Below are positions 6,620-15,657 of a stretch of 64,000 nt of DNA, in pieces. The notes beneath the pieces were generated by a model that was given only the letters and a program-made list of their open reading frames with translations, was not told where the DNA came from and did no database searches. This DNA is from WHSW01 sp963821025. GTDB taxonomy: Bacteria > Actinomycetota > Thermoleophilia > Solirubrobacterales > 70-9. The stretch is taken from assembly GCA_963821025.1 (NCBI GenBank), contig CAWGCG010000005.1, forward strand, positions 1 through 64,000, given 5' to 3'. A program made the position numbers and the translations under genes. Each line of letters begins with the position of its first letter. Position 1 is the stretch's first letter.

Positions 6620-7837
6620 ATGGAGATCGTTCGCGAGCTGTGCACGTTCGACGGCCGACTCGCAGGGACCGACGCCGAGCGCCGCGCCGCCAACCGGCTC
6701 GCCGAGCGGCTGAGCGCCGACGGGCGCCAGGTCGAGATCGAGCCGATCACCGTCCATCCCCAGGTCGGTCTCGTCTACGCCGCGCACTGCGCGCTCGGCT
6801 TCGCCGCGAGCCTGGTCGCGGTCTCGATCCCGGTGCTCGGGTTCGCCCTCGCCCTGCTCGCGGCGACCTCGATGTATCTCGACATGAACTCGCGCCTTTA
6901 CCTGCTGCGGCGGCTGTTCTTCCGCAGGGCATCTCAGAACGTCGTCTCGGTCGGCGGACGCCCCACCGCCCCCGCCCGGCTGCTGATCACCGCCCATGTC
7001 GACGCCGCGCGGACCGGCGCCGTGTTCGCCCCGGCTCGGATGCGCGCGCTCGGGCGAATCGACCGCGCGCTGCCGTTCACGTTCAGCCCCTCGCGGCTGT
7101 TGTTCTGGTCGTTGGCGTTCCTGGTCCCGGTGCTCGCCGTCCGCGCGGCGGGCATCGACTCCCAGGCGATCTCGGTGGTCCAGCTTCTCCCCACCCTCGT
7201 GCTCCTGGTCGCGGCCTTCGCCTTGATCGACATCCAGCTCTCGCCGGTGGTCGCCGGCGCCAACGACAACGCCTCGGGCGTCGCCGTCGCCCTCTCGCTC
7301 GCCGACGAGCTCGCCGGCGAGCTGCCCGAGAACCTCGACGTCTGGATCGTGCTCACCGGCGGCGAGGAGTGCCTGATGGAGGGCATGCGCTCATTCGTGC
7401 GCTCACACCGAAAGCGCCTCGGCGCAACCCCCACCTACGTCGTCAACGTCGATTCGGTGGGTGCGGGGGACGTGCGCTTCGAGGTCGGCGAGGGACTGGC
7501 GGTCACCTACGAGCTGCGCTCGCGGCTGACCGAGCTCTGCGCGGCGGTCGCTGAAGCCGACCGCGACGACGGGGGGCGCTATCGGGCCGAGCCGCTGCGG
7601 CACGGCTTCGCCACCGATGCCCTGCCACCGCGGCTGCGTGGCCTGGCGGCGACGACGATCACCTGCCTGGGGCCCGACGATTACGTGCCCGCCAACCATC
7701 ACACCACGGCCGATCTGCCGCGCTACGTCGACCCGGCGGCGGTCGACCGCGCCCACGACTTCGCGCTCGAGCTCATCCGCAGTCTCGACGCCGACCTCGG
7801 CCGGCGGCCCACCAAAGCCGAGGCGATCGCCTCGTGA
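6620..7837 (+). CDS. Membrane-anchored M28-family metallopeptidase
   Basis: A zinc aminopeptidase-like protein of about 405 aa. The M28 metal ligands are recognisable: His in ITAHVDAA, Asp in GANDNASGVA, the catalytic Glu pair in TGGEECLMEG, Asp in VVNVDSVGAG and a late His in ANHHTTAD. Two hydrophobic blocks are inserted in the fold: about residues 54-90 (two helices) and about 155-205 (two helices). The enzyme is therefore probably membrane embedded. The ATG at 6620 has GAGGAG only 3 bases upstream. An in-frame TTG at 6602 is the alternative start. Substrate unknown; it is followed 12 bp later by acetoacetyl-CoA synthetase. Confidence 0.8.
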   Translation: MEIVRELCTFDGRLAGTDAERRAANRLAERLSADGRQVEIEPITVHPQVGLVYAAHCALGFAASLVAVSIPVLGFALALLAATSMYLDMNSRLYLLRRLFFRRASQNVVSVGGRPTAPARLLITAHVDAARTGAVFAPARMRALGRIDRALPFTFSPSRLLFWSLAFLVPVLAVRAAGIDSQAISVVQLLPTLVLLVAAFALIDIQLSPVVAGANDNASGVAVALSLADELAGELPENLDVWIVLTGGEECLMEGMRSFVRSHRKRLGATPTYVVNVDSVGAGDVRFEVGEGLAVTYELRSRLTELCAAVAEADRDDGGRYRAEPLRHGFATDALPPRLRGLAATTITCLGPDDYVPANHHTTADLPRYVDPAAVDRAHDFALELIRSLDADLGRRPTKAEAIAS

Positions 7838-7849
7838 ACCGCCCGGCGC

Positions 7850-9823
7850 ATGTCTGAGCGCGGCGAACTGCTCTGGCGCCCCTCGGCCGAGGCGATCGAG
7901 CGCTCCAACCTGACCCGCTACTCGCGCTGGCTCGAGGCCGAACGCGGGCTCGGCTTCGACGGCGACTACGAGGCGCTGCGCCGGTGGTCGATCGATTCGC
8001 TCGACGATTTCTGGGCGTCGATCTGGGATTTCTTCGAGGTCCAGGCCGACGGCGACCCATCCTCGGTCCTCGCCCACCGCTCGATGCCCGGAGCGCGATG
8101 GTTCCCCGGGGTCGAGCTCAACTACGCCGAACACGTGTTTCGCGATCGCGACCCGGCGGCGATCGCGGTCCAACACAAGGCCGAGGGCGGCGAGCTCGGC
8201 GCGCTCACCTGGGGCGAGCTTGGCCTGCGAGTCGGCGCCTTCGCCGCCGGCCTACGCGACCTCGGGGTCGAGCGCGGCGACCGAGTCTGCGCCTACGTGC
8301 CGAACTCACCCGCCGCATTGATCGGATTTCTCGCCAGCGCTTCGGTCGGGGCGATCTGGTCCTCGTGCTCACCCGACTTCGGCGTCTCCACGGTCGTCGA
8401 CCGCTTCGCCCAGATCGAGCCCAAGGTCCTGCTCGCGGTCGACGGCTACATCTACAGCGGCCGCGAGTTCGACCGGATGGAGGTCGTCGGCGCACTCGAG
8501 CGCGCGATCCCGAGCCTCGAGCACACGGTGCTGATCGGCTACCTCGACCCCGACGCGGACGTGTCGCGCCTCGACCACGGCGTGCGCTGGGCCGAGCTCG
8601 AGCGCGCCGGAGCCGGGGCCGAGCTCGCCTTCGAGCGCGTCGGCTTCGACCACCCGCTCTGGGTGCTCTACTCCTCCGGCACCACCGGGCTGCCGAAGGC
8701 GATCGTCCAGGGCCACGGCGGGATCCTGCTCGAGCAATTGAAGAAGCTTCACCTGCACGTCGACGCGCAGCCCGGCGACCGCATCTTTTGGTTCACGACC
8801 ACCGGCTGGATGATGTGGAACTTCCTCGTCGGGGCGCTGCTCACCGAGGCCTCGATCGTCCTCTATGACGGGAGCCCGGCGGAGCCCGACATGGGGGTGC
8901 TCTGGGATCTGGCGGCCGAGGCCGGGGTCACCTGCTTCGGCACCTCGGCCTCCTACATCGCGGCCTGCATGAATGCGGGGGCCGAGCCCGCCGGCGGGCG
9001 CGACCTCTCGGCCCTGCGCTCGATCGGCTCGACCGGCTCGCCGCTTGCGCCCGAGGGCTTTCAGTGGATCTATGACCACCTCGGCGCCGACACCTGGCTG
9101 TTCTCGACCTCCGGCGGCACCGACGTCTGCACCGCCTTCGTCGGCGGGGTGCCGACCCTGCCCGTCTACCGGGGCGAGCTCCAGGCCCGCTCGCTCGGCT
9201 GCGCGGTCGAGGCCTGGAACGAGGCCGGCGAGCCGGTGATCGACGAGGTCGGCGAGCTGGTGATCACCGAGCCGATGCCCTCGATGCCGGCCTTCTTCTG
9301 GGGCGACCCCGAGGGCACCCGTTACCGCGAGAGCTACTTCGAGATGTTCCCGGGTGTCTGGCGCCACGGCGACTGGATCGAGATCACCTCGCGCGGGACC
9401 GTGGTCATCTACGGGCGCTCGGACTCGACCATCAACCGCTCCGGCATCCGCATGGGAACGTCGGAGATCTACCGCGCGGTCGCCGCGCTACCCGAGATCG
9501 CCGATGCGCTCGTCGTCGACGTGCCCAAGCCCGGGACCGAGGGCTGGATGCCTCTGTTCGTCGTCTTGGCCGACGGTGCCGAGCTCGACGAGCGGCTGAC
9601 CAAGCGGATCGCCACCGAGATCCGCGAGCGCTGCTCGCCGCGCCACGTCCCCGACCGTGTCTATGAGATCGCCGAGGTGCCGCGGACACTGAGCGGCAAG
9701 GTGCTCGAGGTGCCGGTCAAACGGATCCTGATGGGAACGCCCGCCGAGCAGGCGGCGAGCCGCGACTCGCTCGCCAACCCGGACTCGCTCGATTTCTTCG
9801 TCGAGCTGGCGGACCGGCTCTAG
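7850..9823 (+). CDS. aacS: Acetoacetyl-CoA synthetase
   Basis: A 657-aa ANL-superfamily ligase that activates acetoacetate with ATP and CoA. Family features are present: the N-terminal linker-type block (WRPSAEAIERSNLTRY), the P-loop YSSGTTGLPKAIVQGHGG, TTTGWMMWN, STGSPLAPEGF, SGGTDVCTAFVGG and the C-terminal catalytic lysine in RTLSGKVLEVPVKRIL. The length equals the usual 650-660 aa. Length and the TTTGWMMWN region favour acetoacetate over acetate specificity. It feeds the acetoacetyl-CoA/3-hydroxybutyryl-CoA pool used by the Hbd and Ccr enzymes encoded elsewhere in the window. Confidence 0.92.
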   Translation: MSERGELLWRPSAEAIERSNLTRYSRWLEAERGLGFDGDYEALRRWSIDSLDDFWASIWDFFEVQADGDPSSVLAHRSMPGARWFPGVELNYAEHVFRDRDPAAIAVQHKAEGGELGALTWGELGLRVGAFAAGLRDLGVERGDRVCAYVPNSPAALIGFLASASVGAIWSSCSPDFGVSTVVDRFAQIEPKVLLAVDGYIYSGREFDRMEVVGALERAIPSLEHTVLIGYLDPDADVSRLDHGVRWAELERAGAGAELAFERVGFDHPLWVLYSSGTTGLPKAIVQGHGGILLEQLKKLHLHVDAQPGDRIFWFTTTGWMMWNFLVGALLTEASIVLYDGSPAEPDMGVLWDLAAEAGVTCFGTSASYIAACMNAGAEPAGGRDLSALRSIGSTGSPLAPEGFQWIYDHLGADTWLFSTSGGTDVCTAFVGGVPTLPVYRGELQARSLGCAVEAWNEAGEPVIDEVGELVITEPMPSMPAFFWGDPEGTRYRESYFEMFPGVWRHGDWIEITSRGTVVIYGRSDSTINRSGIRMGTSEIYRAVAALPEIADALVVDVPKPGTEGWMPLFVVLADGAELDERLTKRIATEIRERCSPRHVPDRVYEIAEVPRTLSGKVLEVPVKRILMGTPAEQAASRDSLANPDSLDFFVELADRL

Positions 9824-9866
9824 GAGCTCCTGGCTGCGCGCGATAAGGTCGGCTTCGACGACCCGC

Positions 9867-10253
9867 ATGGTCCAGGCGACCGTGCTTTGCGCGACTGGGG
9901 TGCTGGTGTTGGCCTCCGGCGCGGCCGCCGAGCGCACCGTCTTCGTCACCAACGACGGCAACAACACCATCACCGGCTACCGGATCGCCGCCACCGGCGC
10001 TCTCGTCGCCAGGCCCGAATCGCCGTTGCCAACCGGCGCCGGCCCGACCGGGGTCGCGGTCACGCCCGACGCCCGCCACGCTCACGCGGCCAACTTCGCG
10101 GACGACGAGATCTCCGGCTACTCGATCGCCCCCGACGGATCGCTGTCAGAGCTACCGGGCTCGCCCTTCCCCAGCGACGGCGACGGGCCCAACGCGATCG
10201 CGATCACCCCCGACGGCGGCCACCTACTGACGAGCAATCGTGCGGCCGGCTGA
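9867..10253 (+). pseudogene. Truncated lactonase-type beta-propeller, secreted
   Basis: A signal peptide (residues 1-22) is followed by about two and a half blades of a YVTN/6-phosphogluconolactonase-like propeller. The repeats are TVFVTNDGNNTITGYRIAATG, then GVAVTPDARHAHAANFADDE, then AIAITPDGGHLLTSN. It then stops. A working propeller of this family has seven blades (over 300 aa), and no continuation is visible in any frame before the hydrolase gene. It is therefore either a 3'-truncated gene or a rare short form. I favour truncation. Confidence 0.65.
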
Positions 10254-10344
10254 GCGAGGTGGTAGATGGCTGCCGGAAGGGGTTGGCCCCCGGGTCTAGC
10301 TACTCGCGCTCGAAGCGGAACTTTCGCTATTCGAGTACGCCGGC

Positions 10345-10362
10345 CGCTTTAAGGCGTTTTTT
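10345..10362 (+). terminator. Possible intrinsic terminator
   Basis: A short hairpin (CGCT/GGCG with loop TTAA) followed directly by six Ts, in an otherwise featureless 130-bp gap after the truncated propeller gene. The stem is weak (4 bp, one G-T pair), so this is tentative. Confidence 0.3.
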
Positions 10363-10385
10363 GGCGGGTGCAGCCTACGGTTGCC

Positions 10386-11180
10386 TCAAGCGAACCAGCG
10401 ATCGAGGAATACTCGGGCGGGTGGGATAGTGAGCTCGCTCGCTGCGCAGGCACCCGGATGCCCGAGGCCCGGCAGTCGGAGGCTTTGGCCGTTGGGAATG
10501 ATGCCCGTCACCTTCGCCGCTTCATCGTCCTCGTCCTCGAGCTCCCCGGCGATGAGCAGCGCGGGAACGGGGAAGCGCTCGAGGGCGGAGAGCCCTTCCG
10601 TCCGCAGCTCCGGCGCGAAGGCGGCGAGCAACGCTTCCGGGTCCGCCCGCAGGGTGACGGCCTGCGCCCAGGCCGGGAACTCCCTCTCGAAGGCTTCTCC
10701 GTTCTCCTGCTCGAACAGATCGACCAGGGCCCTCGTCCCGCCGCGCCGGAGCGCCGCGCCCCATCCCTCGTCGAACCACCGCCAGTCTTCCTCCGTTCCC
10801 GGCCTCGGATCCCACGCACCGGTGGTGACGATCGCGGGGACGCGCTCCGGAACGGCGTCTGACGTCATCCACGCAATCCAGCCACCATAGGACTGACCCC
10901 ATACGGCGAACCGGTCGAGGCCCTCCGCATTGGCAACGGCGAGCACGTCGCTCGTCAGGGTGTCCGCGCGGTACGCGGCCGGCTCGTGAGGCTTGTCGCT
11001 TGCTCCGTGGCCGCGAAGGTCCACGTTGATCAACAGGTGATCCCGTCTCAGGTCGTCGACATAGCCCGGCTCCGTCCACCAGGAACGATCACAGCACCAT
11101 CCGTGCAGCAGAATGAGCGGCCGTCCGCGCCCTACCACGTCGTAGATGATCCTCACGCCGTTGTTCGAGACCTCTGGCAT
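10386..11180 (-). CDS. Alpha/beta-fold hydrolase
   Basis: A 264-aa soluble hydrolase. The catalytic triad is complete: nucleophile Ser in WGQSYGGW (GxSxG), acid in the GELEDEDDE region after strand 6, and His in GLGHPG. The oxyanion motif is LLHGWCCD and a typical NVDLRGHGASDKP turn follows strand 3. The family covers esterases, haloperoxidase-like enzymes and C-C hydrolases; the substrate cannot be deduced. It converges on the truncated propeller region and has no operon partner. Confidence 0.85.
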   Translation of the reverse strand: MPEVSNNGVRIIYDVVGRGRPLILLHGWCCDRSWWTEPGYVDDLRRDHLLINVDLRGHGASDKPHEPAAYRADTLTSDVLAVANAEGLDRFAVWGQSYGGWIAWMTSDAVPERVPAIVTTGAWDPRPGTEEDWRWFDEGWGAALRRGGTRALVDLFEQENGEAFEREFPAWAQAVTLRADPEALLAAFAPELRTEGLSALERFPVPALLIAGELEDEDDEAAKVTGIIPNGQSLRLPGLGHPGACAASELTIPPARVFLDRWFA

Positions 11181-11271
11181 TGCTCCCTCCCTCGACGCGC
11201 ACTACAGCCTGTGCACGCGACACCGTCCCCGCAGTATCCCGCGATAGGTGCGAAACCGGCGCAGGGAGCGG

Positions 11272-12525
11272 CTAGCCGATCCCGAGCCCGGCAGCCCGTT
11301 CGCGCGCGCGCGCGACGATCTCCTCGGCGTCGTCGATCATGCCGCCTCTCATCAGCACTCGGCCGGCGATCACCGTCGTGTCGACGATCGCACCCGAGGC
11401 CGCGTAGACGAGGCCGGCATCGAGCTCGCCGAGCGCCAGCTCGGGATCGTCGCCGCGAACCAGGAGGAAGTCGGCCGGTTCGCCGACCGCGATCGCTCGG
11501 CCCCCGAGCAGCCTCGAGCGGCGGCCGCCGGCGATCTCGAGGGTCTCGGTGGCGGTGACCGCGGCCGGGTCGCGCGCCTCGTTCTTTTGCAGCAAGGCGA
11601 AGAACTTGGCGTCGGCGAGCAGGTCGAGTGAGTTGTTGGAGCCGGGTCCGTCGGTGCCTAGGCCGATCTCGACTCCGACCTGGCGCGCATCCCGGTAGGG
11701 GAAGACGCGGCCGACCGCCAGCTTCAGGTTGGCGACCGGGTTGGTGGCGATCGTCGCGCCGCGCTCGGCGATCAGCTCAAGCTCGCCACGATCGAGCCAG
11801 CAGCCATGAGCGAGCACGGTCCGCGGGCCCAAGAGGCCGATCCGGTCCAAATAGGCCGCCGGGCGCTCACTGTGGGCCGCGACCCACTCGCTGACCTCGC
11901 CCTCGGTCTCGGAGAGGTGGATCTGCACCGGCACCTCGAGCGCATCCGAGCGCTCGGCCACCCAGCGCAACGAGCGCTCGCTGAGCGAGTAGATCGCGTG
12001 CGGGGCGAATCCCGGGCGCGATAGCGTGCCGCCGATCTCGTCGATGCGCTCGAGGCTGCGTTCGGCGTCGGCGCAGGCGCGCTCGGACTTGGCGGGGTCG
12101 GCGTCGTCGATCAGCGGCGCCGCGGTGATCGCGCGAACGCCCGCGTCCTCGACCGCGCGGGCCGTCGCGTGAGCGTGCCAGTACATGTCCCAAAAACAGG
12201 TCGTTCCGGTCCGGATCATCTCCAGGCAGGCGAGCCGGGTTCCCCAGTAGACGTCCTCGTCGGTCATCCGCTTCTCGACCGGCCAGATGTGGTCGGTGAG
12301 CCAAGTCATCAACGGCAGGTCGTCGGCGTAGCCGCGAAACAGGGTCATCGCGGCGTGCGTGTGGGCGTTGACCAACCCCCCCACCAACGCCAGGCCGTCG
12401 GCCTCGATCACCTCGTCGCCATCTCCGGCAACGACGTCGGGGCCGAGCTCGGCGATCGACCCGTCGACCGCTCGAAGCCCGACCGGATCGCCGTCCAGTC
12501 GAGCTCCCAACACGGTCAGCGCCAT
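11272..12525 (-). CDS. Amidohydrolase, MtaD/TrzA-type deaminase
   Basis: A 417-aa metal-dependent deaminase of the 5-methylthioadenosine/S-adenosylhomocysteine deaminase group. Metal ligands and motifs in order: NAHTHAAMTLFRG (HxH), QIHLSETEGE, LAHGCWLD (metal His) and GLGTDGPGSNNSLDLL (Asp). The catalytic Glu is in the LSETE region. The start is the ATG at 12525 (MALTVLGA); an in-frame GTG 18 bases upstream adds six residues. Likely role: deamination of an adenosine-type thio-nucleoside in methionine salvage or purine catabolism. Specificity between MTA, SAH and related compounds cannot be settled from sequence. Confidence 0.85.
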   Translation of the reverse strand: MALTVLGARLDGDPVGLRAVDGSIAELGPDVVAGDGDEVIEADGLALVGGLVNAHTHAAMTLFRGYADDLPLMTWLTDHIWPVEKRMTDEDVYWGTRLACLEMIRTGTTCFWDMYWHAHATARAVEDAGVRAITAAPLIDDADPAKSERACADAERSLERIDEIGGTLSRPGFAPHAIYSLSERSLRWVAERSDALEVPVQIHLSETEGEVSEWVAAHSERPAAYLDRIGLLGPRTVLAHGCWLDRGELELIAERGATIATNPVANLKLAVGRVFPYRDARQVGVEIGLGTDGPGSNNSLDLLADAKFFALLQKNEARDPAAVTATETLEIAGGRRSRLLGGRAIAVGEPADFLLVRGDDPELALGELDAGLVYAASGAIVDTTVIAGRVLMRGGMIDDAEEIVARARERAAGLGIG

Positions 12526-12569
12526 CGCCCTATTCAATCGCACAGCATCGGGCGGGTGCCTCTGATCTA

Positions 12570-13334
12570 GTGGGCCGCCCAGTGACAGTCCTCGAAGCCA
12601 TGGCGATCCTCGTCGCCGGGACCGCGGCCGGCGCGATCAACACGGTCGTCGGCAGCGGCACCCTGATCACCTTCCCCGTGCTGATCGCGATCGGCTATCC
12701 GCCGCTGGTCGCCAATGTCTCCAACAACGTCGGCCTGGTTCCCGGGGCGGTCTCGGGCGCGATCGGTTACCGGCGTGAGCTGCGCGGCCAGCGTCGCCGG
12801 GTGGTCCGGCTCGGCATCTTCTCGGTCACCGGCGGCCTACTCGGGGCGGTGGCGCTGCTGGCGCTCCCGGCATCGGCTTTCGACGCGATCGTGCCGGCGC
12901 TGATCGCGCTCGCCCTGGTGCTGGTGGTGGCCCAGCCGCGGCTCTCGGAGACGCTCGCACATCGGCGCCGCGCCGACAACGAGGACAGCTGGACCCTGCG
13001 CGGGCTGGTCGGCGCCACCGGTGTTTACGGCGGCTATTTCGGGGCCGCCCAGGGGATCATCCTGATCTCTTTCCTGGGGATCGCGATTCGCGACGAGCTG
13101 CAGCGGCTCAATGGGCTCAAGAACGTGCTCACCGGACTCGTCAACCTGACCGCGGGCCTGGTCTTCATCTTCGCCGCCGACCTCGACTGGGCGGTCGCCG
13201 GGCTGATCGCCATCGGGTCGTTTGTCGGCGGTGCCCTCGGCGCGCGTTACGGTCGCCGCCTGCGACCGGGAGCGTTGCGCGTGCTGATCGTGGTCATCGG
13301 CACGATCGCGATCATCCGGCTGACGATCGGCTGA
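12570..13334 (+). CDS. Sulfite exporter TauE/SafE-family permease
   Basis: A 254-aa membrane protein with about seven to eight helices. The TauE/SafE repeat starts are typical: GTAAGAINTVVGSGTLITFPVL near the N-terminus and GATGVYGGYFGAAQGIILISFL at about residue 148. The loop VANVSNNVGLVPGA is also characteristic. The family exports sulfite, sulfonates and other organic acids, but substrates are rarely known. The start could be GTG at 12570 or 12582, or the ATG at 12600. It is divergent from the deaminase gene (44-bp gap). Confidence 0.85.
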   Translation: MGRPVTVLEAMAILVAGTAAGAINTVVGSGTLITFPVLIAIGYPPLVANVSNNVGLVPGAVSGAIGYRRELRGQRRRVVRLGIFSVTGGLLGAVALLALPASAFDAIVPALIALALVLVVAQPRLSETLAHRRRADNEDSWTLRGLVGATGVYGGYFGAAQGIILISFLGIAIRDELQRLNGLKNVLTGLVNLTAGLVFIFAADLDWAVAGLIAIGSFVGGALGARYGRRLRPGALRVLIVVIGTIAIIRLTIG

Positions 13335-13352
13335 GTCGCGCGGCGCGGCGGT

Positions 13353-14888
13353 CTACGCCGGGGTGATCGGGTTGCGGCGCTCGGAGAAGCGGCGGTCCTT
13401 GCCCTCGCTGAGCTCGAAGCGCTTGATCAGCTCTGCACGCAGGTCGTCGGGTTCGATCACCGCATCGACCACCAGCTCCGAAGCGAGGTGGAGGATGTCG
13501 ATGTCGGCCGAGTACTCGTCGCGCTTCTCGGCGACGAAGCGCTCGCGCTCGGCCTCGTCGGAGATTGCCTGGATCTGGTTGAAGAAGACCGCGTTGATCG
13601 CCGCCTCGGGACCCATCACCGCGATCGAGGCGCCGGGCAACGCGATGCAGCAGTCGGGCTCGAAAGCCGGCCCGGCCATCGCGTAGAGACCGGCGCCGTA
13701 GGCCTTGCGGACGATCACCGAGAGCTTGGGCACGGTCGCCTCGGAGACCGCGCTGATCATCTTCGCCCCGTGGCGGATGATCCCGTGGCGCTCGACCTCG
13801 GTGCCGATCATGAACCCGGGCACATCGGCCAAGAAGAGCAGCGGAAGGTTGAACGCGTTGCAGGTCATGATGAACCGCGCCGCCTTGTCGGCGGAGTCGA
13901 CGAACAGGACCCCGCCCTTGAACTTCGGCTGGTTGGCGACCACCCCGATCGCCCTCCCGTCGAGGCGCGCGTAGCCGACCACGACCTCCTTCGCCCAGCG
14001 CGCGTGGACCTCGCAAAACGAGTCGGCGTCGCAGACCGCAGCGATCAGCTGTTTGACGTCGAAGGCGGTCTTCTCGTCGGCCGGGACGATCTCGGAGACC
14101 GAGCGCTCGCAGTCGGGGTCCGCCGGAGGTGCTGTCGGCGGCGACTCGCGCCAGTTGGCGGGCATATAGGTGAGGTAGCGCTTGGCGAGGTCGATCGCCT
14201 CCGCGTCGTCGGCGACGAGGAAGTGCCCGCAACCGGAGACGCCGGTGTGCATCCTCGCGCCACCCATCTCCTCCAGGGTCACGCTCTCGCCGATCACCAT
14301 CTCGGCCATCCGCGGCGAGCCGAGGTACATCGAGGCGTTCCCCTCACGCATGATCACGACGTCGCAGAAGGCCGGGATGTAGGCGCCACCCGCGGCCGAG
14401 GGCCCGAAAAGCAGGCAGATCTGGGGAACCCGGCCCGAGAGCCGGACCTCGTTGTGGAAGATCCGCCCGGCGCCGCGGCGACCGGGGAACATCGCCACCT
14501 GGTCGGTGATCCGAGCTCCCGCCGAGTCGACCAGGTAGATCATCGGCAGCTCGAGCGCCAGCGCGCGCTCTTGGATCCGGAGGATCTTCTCGACGGTCTT
14601 CGGCCCCCACGAGCCTGCTTTGACGGTCGGGTCGTTTGCCATCAGGCAGGCCTTGCGCCCGCCGATCAGCGCCAGTCCGGTGACCACGCCGTCGGCGCCT
14701 AGGCCGTCGGCGTCCCAGTTGGCCAGCAGCGCCTCCTCGGCAAACGAGCCGGGGTCGACGAGACGCTCGACCCGCTCGCGCACCGGCAGCTTTCCCTGCT
14801 CGGCGGTCTTCTGATGGTGGCGCTCAGGGCCGCCGGCGAGCGCCGACTCGAGGGCACGCCCGAAACCGCTGCGCTCGCGGGTGCCCAC
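13353..14888 (-). CDS. Acyl-CoA carboxylase beta (carboxyltransferase) subunit
   Basis: A 511-aa biotin-dependent carboxyltransferase. The N-terminal half contains YLVDSAGARITDQVAMFPGR (CoA-side oxyanion hole) and FGPSAAGGAYIPAFCDVVIM. The C-terminal half contains the second oxyanion region, KAYGAGLYAMAGPAFEPD. The length matches propionyl/methylcrotonyl-CoA carboxylase beta subunits. No biotin carboxylase alpha subunit is in the window, so substrate choice stays open: propionyl-CoA would suit the ethylmalonyl-CoA pathway, methylcrotonyl-CoA would suit the nearby HMG-CoA lyase. It is followed on the other side by the DivIVA gene, 8 bp upstream on the same strand. Confidence 0.88.
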   Translation of the reverse strand: MGTRERSGFGRALESALAGGPERHHQKTAEQGKLPVRERVERLVDPGSFAEEALLANWDADGLGADGVVTGLALIGGRKACLMANDPTVKAGSWGPKTVEKILRIQERALALELPMIYLVDSAGARITDQVAMFPGRRGAGRIFHNEVRLSGRVPQICLLFGPSAAGGAYIPAFCDVVIMREGNASMYLGSPRMAEMVIGESVTLEEMGGARMHTGVSGCGHFLVADDAEAIDLAKRYLTYMPANWRESPPTAPPADPDCERSVSEIVPADEKTAFDVKQLIAAVCDADSFCEVHARWAKEVVVGYARLDGRAIGVVANQPKFKGGVLFVDSADKAARFIMTCNAFNLPLLFLADVPGFMIGTEVERHGIIRHGAKMISAVSEATVPKLSVIVRKAYGAGLYAMAGPAFEPDCCIALPGASIAVMGPEAAINAVFFNQIQAISDEAERERFVAEKRDEYSADIDILHLASELVVDAVIEPDDLRAELIKRFELSEGKDRRFSERRNPITPA

Positions 14889-14896
14889 GGGCCCGC

Positions 14897-15601
14897 CTAC
14901 TCCGAACGCTGGCTGGCGGGCTGCTCGTCGGTCTCCGCCTCGCTCCGATCACCGGGCTCGACAATCTCGGTCGGGACATCGTCGCCGCCGGCCGCGGGAG
15001 CGGTGTCGGAGCTGCGTCCCTGGGTGGCGGCTCCTGCGATTCCGCTTGCCAGTCGCTCGAGCTCGCCCAGCACTCCCTCGCGGCGCTGCTCGAGGTCGGA
15101 GATCACGGCGTCGATGCTGCGACGCCTGCGGTTCGCCTCCTCGACGATCCGTTCGGCGTCGCGCTGGGCGCCGGCGCGAGCCTCCTCGGACTCGGCGTCG
15201 ACCTCACCGCGCAGCTGCTCGGCGTAGGTATCGGCGTCGGTCCGGGTCCTGCGGGCGTAGGCGTCGGCCTCCTCGCGTGTCTGCTCGGCGTAGTCGTCCG
15301 ACGATCCCCGGACCCGCTCTGCGGTCGCATTGGCGTCGATCAGCTGTTCTCGCACCTCCTCGGAGGCCTCGGCGCGAATCGCCTCGGCCGAGTCGTGGGC
15401 CTCGGTCAGGATCGCGCCGGTCTGCTCGCCGATTCGCTCGAGCGCTCCGCGCACGGCCTCCGAGCCCGCCTCCTCGTCGCCGCCGCGCTCCAGCCATGCG
15501 GCCAGCTCGGCCAGAAACTGATCGACCTCGTGCCGGTCATAGCCCCGCACCGCGTGCGAGAAGTCCGCGTTCCGAATTCTGTCGATCGAGTTGCCGTCCA
15601 A
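14897..15601 (-). CDS. DivIVA-domain coiled-coil protein
   Basis: A 234-aa protein. Residues 1-40 carry the DivIVA N-terminal module (IRNADFSHAVRGYDRHEVDQ), the membrane-curvature/pole-binding part. Residues about 45-190 are a long, highly charged coiled coil rich in Ala, Glu and Arg (EEADAYARRTRTDADTYAEQ). The tail (from about 200) is acidic and disordered. DivIVA/Wag31-type proteins organise polar growth or division. This could be the cell-shape DivIVA or a smaller paralogue such as SepIVA; the gene is not next to ftsZ or sepF, so I do not assign a symbol. Confidence 0.85.
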   Translation of the reverse strand: MDGNSIDRIRNADFSHAVRGYDRHEVDQFLAELAAWLERGGDEEAGSEAVRGALERIGEQTGAILTEAHDSAEAIRAEASEEVREQLIDANATAERVRGSSDDYAEQTREEADAYARRTRTDADTYAEQLRGEVDAESEEARAGAQRDAERIVEEANRRRRSIDAVISDLEQRREGVLGELERLASGIAGAATQGRSSDTAPAAGGDDVPTEIVEPGDRSEAETDEQPASQRSE

Positions 15602-15657
15602 GACTCTGCCTCCTCGGGGTCGACTCGGCCGAGCGTAGCGAGCCGGTAGAGCTGCGG

